DNA of 64,000 bases from an uncultured Christensenellaceae bacterium (GTDB lineage: Bacteria > Bacillota > Clostridia > Christensenellales > Pumilibacteraceae): contig CAJUPB010000004.1 in NCBI GenBank assembly GCA_910588155.1, forward strand, positions 1 through 64,000, given 5' to 3'. Under the pieces are notes generated by a model. That model was not told where the DNA came from. It did no database searches and saw nothing but the letters and a program-made list of their open reading frames with translations. The position numbers and the translations under genes were made by a program. Positions 60,502 to 64,000 of this stretch are shown piece by piece (position 1 is the first letter of the stretch; every line of letters starts with the position of its first letter).

Positions 60502-61220
60502 TCTTCTCCCTCCGATTCGACGTTTTCCCGCAATTTGTCGCCGTCGGACACGTCTTTATCCGTAATTCCGCGCACGCTGTCTTCGTCAACGTTATCAAAA
60601 TCCTCGGGACCGTTTTCGAGAACATATTCCGATTTTTCTTCTTTCTTTTTTTCTTTTCCGAAATCCGAAAAGAATATTATATATACGAGAAACAGCACCA
60701 CGCCGACCGTTACTCCGACATCGGCAATATTGAATACGGCAAAACTACTGCCGATTAACGGCAGGTCCAAACCGAAATATTCTATCTCTATAAAGTCACG
60801 AACGCCCTCCGCGATAAACAGTCTGTCTATAAAATTGCCGAGAGCGCCAGCGATGAGCATTGCAAGTCCCAGCCTGCCCGTTATGTGCTTTCCTCTCGTC
60901 TTATACATAAAGACGGCAAAAAATGACATAGCCAATGCCGTGACTATCAACAGCACGATTTTGACGCCGAGTTTGCCGAGCAGTTTATCCAATCCGAACG
61001 CACTTCCGAAAGCCGCATTCGGGTTATACGTAAAATAGAAATTGAAAAATTTCGGAATGATTACTATGCGTTGAAACGGCTGCATAACCGCGCACACAAT
61101 GCCTTTCGTAATCAAATCGGCGGCAAGCAAAGCGACGAGGACGATAAGCTCGACTTTCGCAATTTTTATATATTCCCAAATCTTCGAGAATACTGTTTTT
61201 GTACGCTCTTTAAATGTCAT
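60498..61220 (-). CDS. lspA: Lipoprotein signal peptidase LspA with acidic C-terminal extension
   Basis: The 240-residue product has four membrane helices and the two catalytic Asp motifs, GNFIDRL near residue 130 and FNIADVGVTVG near 162. LspA cleaves prolipoprotein signal peptides. Most LspA proteins are about 160 residues; here a 45-residue Lys then Asp/Glu-rich cytoplasmic tail follows the last helix, and the N-terminus is about 20 residues longer. It overlaps the sepF stop by 11 bases. Confidence 0.93.
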   Translation of the reverse strand: MTFKERTKTVFSKIWEYIKIAKVELIVLVALLAADLITKGIVCAVMQPFQRIVIIPKFFNFYFTYNPNAAFGSAFGLDKLLGKLGVKIVLLIVTALAMSFFAVFMYKTRGKHITGRLGLAMLIAGALGNFIDRLFIAEGVRDFIEIEYFGLDLPLIGSSFAVFNIADVGVTVGVVLFLVYIIFFSDFGKEKKKEEKSEYVLENGPEDFDNVDEDSVRGITDKDVSDGDKLRENVESEGEE

Positions 61221-61665
61221 ACGGTACGGTTATCTCCACTCCTTCCGGCGTAAGTAAAAATATATTTCCCGCAATCGGATGTATACTTCCGCCGAGCGCA
61301 TATTCCGCTCCGCTCAAATAATCCAAAATGCGCTGTGCTATCACTTCGTCTTCGAGATTGTCGAGATTGACTATTGCCGGCTCTCTGCGGCGCAAATAAT
61401 CTATGAGAATCTGCACGTCTTCCGGAGTGCGCGGCTCGTAAACGACCACATTCTGATACAGGCGCGGCGAAATATATTGATTTTTGTTCGGAAGCGGAGA
61501 AGGCTTTGCAAAAGTCAATTTATCTCCCGGGCGCGAAGAATACTTTATCTGCTCGTCGGGTTCGACATATCTGCCGTCGGTATCGTGGGAATCCTCGAAA
61601 TATTCGGGTTCCTGTCCGTCGCGGTAGTTTTTGCCTCGTCTCAAAAAATCGTCGTATTGTCCCAT
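61210..61665 (-). CDS. sepF: Cell division protein SepF
   Basis: The 151-residue product has a charged N-terminal linker (~1-60) and the SepF core: NVVVYEPRTPEDVQILIDYL, then IVNLDNLEDEVIAQRILDYLSGAEYALGG and a final strand pair IFLLTPEGVEI. SepF forms rings on the membrane and anchors FtsZ. The typical N-terminal amphipathic membrane anchor is weak here (MGQYDDFLRRG). It lies beside yggS as in Bacillus ylmE-sepF. Confidence 0.93.
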   Translation of the reverse strand: MGQYDDFLRRGKNYRDGQEPEYFEDSHDTDGRYVEPDEQIKYSSRPGDKLTFAKPSPLPNKNQYISPRLYQNVVVYEPRTPEDVQILIDYLRRREPAIVNLDNLEDEVIAQRILDYLSGAEYALGGSIHPIAGNIFLLTPEGVEITVPYDI

Positions 61666-61694
61666 TGTGTATCACCTGTTCCTTTGAGTTGATT

Positions 61695-62348
61695 TTAAGT
61701 TCTTTGACCGAAAATAATACTTCCGAGTCTCACGAGATTGGCTCCGTGTCTTATTGCCGTGATATAATCTCCGCTCATACCTGCGGAAAGCGTATCGAAT
61801 GCTCCGCCGCGTCTGACTGCATACAGATTATAAAGTTTTTCGTACAATCTTTCGTCGGCGTCTTTCGGCAACACCGACATAAGTCCTCTGACGCGCATAT
61901 TGCTCTTTTGCGCACAATAGTCGCAAAGCTTGTCCAGACCTTCGGGAAGCACTCCGCTTTTGCTCGCTTCCTCTCCCACATTGACTTCGATTAGAACATC
62001 GCTTACTATTGCCGCCTTTTTGGAAAGCCTGTCTATTTCGTCCGCGAGCGACTCTCTGTCCACGGAATGAATCAAGCTTACTTTTCCGACAACGTGCTTG
62101 ACCTTATTGGTCTGCAACGCACCTATAAAGTGCCAGTCGATACCTTTGACGAAATCTCGCTTTTCCACAAATTCCGAAACTCGGTTTTCGCCCGCAAGCG
62201 TTATACCGCAATCGGGCAAGAGATTTATCCGAGACGGTTCGACCGTTTTTGTCGCGGCAAGTATTTTGACGCCGCTTCTTTCGATTCCGCATTCGGCGCA
62301 AACGTCGTCTATCGAACGCTTTATTTCGGCAATCTTTTCTTTCAGCAA
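61695..62348 (-). CDS. PLP homeostasis protein YggS/YlmE
   Basis: The 217-residue product is a single-domain TIM-barrel PLP-binding protein. The PLP lysine is in ILAATKTVEPSRI near residue 34, HFIGALQTNKVKHV near 83 is the family signature, and MSGDYITAIRHGANLVRLGS closes it. It buffers pyridoxal phosphate. The start is TTG with GGAGG upstream; it overlaps the ATP-grasp gene by 7 bases. The order yggS-sepF is conserved in Firmicutes. Confidence 0.95.
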   Translation of the reverse strand: MLKEKIAEIKRSIDDVCAECGIERSGVKILAATKTVEPSRINLLPDCGITLAGENRVSEFVEKRDFVKGIDWHFIGALQTNKVKHVVGKVSLIHSVDRESLADEIDRLSKKAAIVSDVLIEVNVGEEASKSGVLPEGLDKLCDYCAQKSNMRVRGLMSVLPKDADERLYEKLYNLYAVRRGGAFDTLSAGMSGDYITAIRHGANLVRLGSIIFGQRT

Positions 62349-63184
62349 GAAACAACCTCCCGAACATACTCGGCGTATTTGCGAGCGATATTTATTTTGC
62401 CGAGTCTTTCCGCATCTTTGAAATACGCATTGGAATTGACTTCGTTGACAATCGGCGTTTTCGTGTCGAAGAAATCAACCGACCCGTAATCCAATCCCAG
62501 CAGACTTCCAACCTTTTCGGCTGTCGAAACAAGTTCCGCATTCGGTGCAAAGTTCTCCGTGACCGCGCCCGCTTCGGCATTGGACTTGAACGAAGCACGA
62601 TTTACTCGTTTTACCGCACCCGCAAACTTTCCACCGACCACATAAATTCGAACATCGCGTCCGCGCGAATCGGCAATGTATTTCTGAAACATTATCCGTC
62701 CGCAGTCGGCGTTCTTTCGATAGAACTCTTCCAAGCCGTCGCGGTCTTTTATCAAAAAGACGCCGTTTCCGAGACTGCCCACAGAAAACTTGGCTACAAG
62801 CGGATATCCGAGCTTTTCCGCTCTTTCTATGAGTCCGACATCTTTCGGCTGGTTCACGGGATATTTCATAGGCATTGTCACCGTTTCCGCAAACTCGACT
62901 TCGCCGTCGAGTTCCGCCATCGTAACATACTTATCGTCGCATTTCATTATCGATGCCGACGGATTGAACACGCGAACTCCGCGCTTTTCCAGCAATCTCG
63001 CGCTCGCGTAATCTTTATCCCAATACACCGCAAACCGCGGCAGACTCTCTCTTTCGAGAATTTCGAACGCATCCGTCAATTCGACGTCAACTGACAAAGC
63101 CCGAAACTCTTCCGCAAGTCTTTTAAAAACATAGTCGGTTCCTTCATCTTTGTAGTATCGGTTTTTGACAATGACTCCGCGCAC
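62342..63184 (-). CDS. ATP-grasp ligase of the RimK-like group
   Basis: The 280-residue product has a RimK-type layout: N-terminal pre-ATP-grasp fold (GVIVKNRYYKDEGTDYVFKRL), ATP-grasp core with PLVAKFSVGSLGNGVFLI near residue 130 and metal-binding GSVDFFDTKTPIVNEVNSNAYF near 245. It should ligate a carboxylate to an amine or thiol, but the substrate is unknown. I chose GTG 63184 because GAGGAAAG precedes it, relatives start MxGVIVKN, and the promoter at 63244 would leave almost no leader for the upstream TTG 63232. It is the first gene of the long yggS-sepF-lspA-pyr transcript. Confidence 0.82.
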   Translation of the reverse strand: MRGVIVKNRYYKDEGTDYVFKRLAEEFRALSVDVELTDAFEILERESLPRFAVYWDKDYASARLLEKRGVRVFNPSASIMKCDDKYVTMAELDGEVEFAETVTMPMKYPVNQPKDVGLIERAEKLGYPLVAKFSVGSLGNGVFLIKDRDGLEEFYRKNADCGRIMFQKYIADSRGRDVRIYVVGGKFAGAVKRVNRASFKSNAEAGAVTENFAPNAELVSTAEKVGSLLGLDYGSVDFFDTKTPIVNEVNSNAYFKDAERLGKINIARKYAEYVREVVSC

Positions 63185-63243
63185 TTTGCGTCTTTCCTCG
63201 TCGCTGTTATTTCTCGGTTTTACCTTAAACAAACCCTTATAGC

Positions 63244-63272
63244 ATTATAACATACTATCGCACGATACGCAA
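63244..63272 (-). promoter_or_regulatory. Sigma-A promoter of the ATP-grasp-yggS-sepF-lspA-pyr operon
   Basis: On the minus strand TTGCGT (63267-63272), 17 bases, TATAAT (63244-63249) with an extended TG. Start near 63237, about 53 bases before the GTG start. Confidence 0.75.
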
Positions 63273-63300
63273 GCGTTTTGACAAATAACAAACACGCACT

Positions 63301-63336
63301 TTTAAAAAGACAGGACTTGTCGTCAAGTCCTGTCTT
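63301..63336 (-). terminator. Terminator after the [FeFe]-hydrogenase gene
   Basis: A perfect 13-bp stem (AAGACAGGACTTG at 63307-63319 with its complement at 63324-63336, loop TCGT), followed on the minus strand by TTTTT. Confidence 0.9.
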
Positions 63337-63351
63337 GCTTTCCTTTACCCG

Positions 63352-64000
63352 TTATGCCTCGTATTTATTTCTCTTTTTATACGATGTATGCAGAATCTCG
63401 TGTGCGCGGTGGCTGCCGGGTTCGTTAAAGAACTCCTTGTACAGCGTTTTGACTGCGGCTGTTTCGTGACTCTTGCGAAGTGTTGCTTTCTTGTCCGCAT
63501 CGTAAATCGCTTTTGCACGCAGTGCACGTATATCCGAATTATTCGTAACAGACGAGGGCTGAATCGGCTGTCCGCCTCCGTTTACGCAACCGCCGGGACA
63601 GGTCATAATCTCTATAAACTGATAGTCGCACTTGCCTGCTTTGATATCCTCCAATATCTTCTTCGCATTGGAAAGACTGCTTGCGACACAAACGTTTATT
63701 GTCTGTCCGTTCAACGTCACTTTTGCGGACTTGATGCCCTTCACTCCTCTGACTGCCTTAAAATCAATTTTGTCGAGAGGTTTGCCCAAAACCACTTCCG
63801 ACACAGTACGAAGAGCCGCTTCCATAACTCCGCCGGTGGCTCCGAACAGAAGTCCCGCAGTACTGCCCTCTCCGATAGGGTCGTCGAACTTCTCGTCACA
63901 AAGACCTTTGAAGTCTATACCCTGATTCTTTATGAGTCTGGCAAGCTCTCTCGTGGAAAGTACCACGTCTACATCGGGAACGCCGGCAGCGCTTTGCCCT
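63352..64000 (-). CDS. [FeFe]-hydrogenase catalytic subunit, C-terminal part (runs off the window)
   Basis: About 216 codons of the 3' end are present; the frame stays open to the window edge, reading GVPDVDVVLSTRELARLIK there. The last H-cluster motif is MTCPGGCVNGGGQP, whose two cysteines bind the [4Fe-4S] and bridge to the diiron site, followed by the small-subunit-like end (RKSHETAAVKTLYKEFFNEPGS). This matches HydA/HndD-type hydrogenases that make or use H2 in fermentation. An internal GTG at 63964-63966 is not the start. The N-terminal ferredoxin-like domains lie outside, so the exact subtype cannot be told. Confidence 0.92.
   Translation of the reverse strand, partial: GQSAAGVPDVDVVLSTRELARLIKNQGIDFKGLCDEKFDDPIGEGSTAGLLFGATGGVMEAALRTVSEVVLGKPLDKIDFKAVRGVKGIKSAKVTLNGQTINVCVASSLSNAKKILEDIKAGKCDYQFIEIMTCPGGCVNGGGQPIQPSSVTNNSDIRALRAKAIYDADKKATLRKSHETAAVKTLYKEFFNEPGSHRAHEILHTSYKKRNKYEA

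Overview
The window reads as a chromosomal segment of an endospore-forming, meso-diaminopimelate-type Firmicute of the class Clostridia. The evidence is the sporulation block spoIIGA-sigE-sigG next to ftsAZ, a MurE with the DNPR meso-DAP signature, an [FeFe]-hydrogenase, an ECF thiamine transporter under a TPP riboswitch, and consensus sigma-A promoters with strong Shine-Dalgarno sites. Lineage below class is inference; an uncultured gut lineage related to Christensenellales would fit. Most genes lie on the minus strand. I see no tRNA, rRNA, CRISPR array, prophage or complete insertion sequence.

Layout, left to right. (1) 33-7765: a ymxH-like gene and sigG diverge; then, read leftward, murA, divIB, ftsA, ftsZ, spoIIGA and sigE form the distal half of a division and cell wall (dcw) cluster. 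(2) 7966-25702: three giant genes (2334, about 1735 and about 1817 codons) form one leftward operon with a consensus promoter and an operator-like palindrome. (3) 26102-28342: serC-serA. (4) 28484-31336: two unknown polytopic membrane proteins, then TPP riboswitch-thiT. (5) 31253-40353: the proximal half of the dcw cluster, mraZ-rsmH-ftsL-spoVD-murE-mraY-murD-ftsW, without murF or murG. (6) 40592-43081: ilvA-ridA and two small genes beside a degraded element. (7) 43127-50998: a leftward set tig-clpP-clpX-lon-engB plus a Cys-rich protein and a phosphoesterase. (8) 51174-52880: rqcH. (9) 52934-63184: one long leftward operon, ATP-grasp-yggS-sepF-lspA-rluD-pyrRBCFKDE plus two small membrane proteins. 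(10) 63352-64000: the 3' part of an [FeFe]-hydrogenase gene.

The most unusual part is the giant operon inside the split dcw cluster. Its first product is an exported membrane-anchored protein with RCC1-like propeller repeats and a Big2-like domain. The second has a large extracellular region, one central transmembrane helix and about 900 residues of cytoplasmic coiled coil, ending in 11-residue repeats and an Arg-Pro-Gly-Ala tail. The third is a soluble coiled-coil protein with a poly-acidic head and a histone-H1-like Lys/Ser/Ala segment. I infer a trans-envelope scaffold linking the cell surface to a cytoplasmic filament or the nucleoid, possibly tied to division or envelope assembly. I know of no described system with this set, but I could not search.

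Other points: three genes have the spacing -10 box, six bases, ATG, which predicts leaderless transcripts; trigger factor carries a histone-like tail; mraZ has three boxes spaced exactly 10 bp over its own promoter; ftsW and thiT overlap tail to tail by 84 bp.
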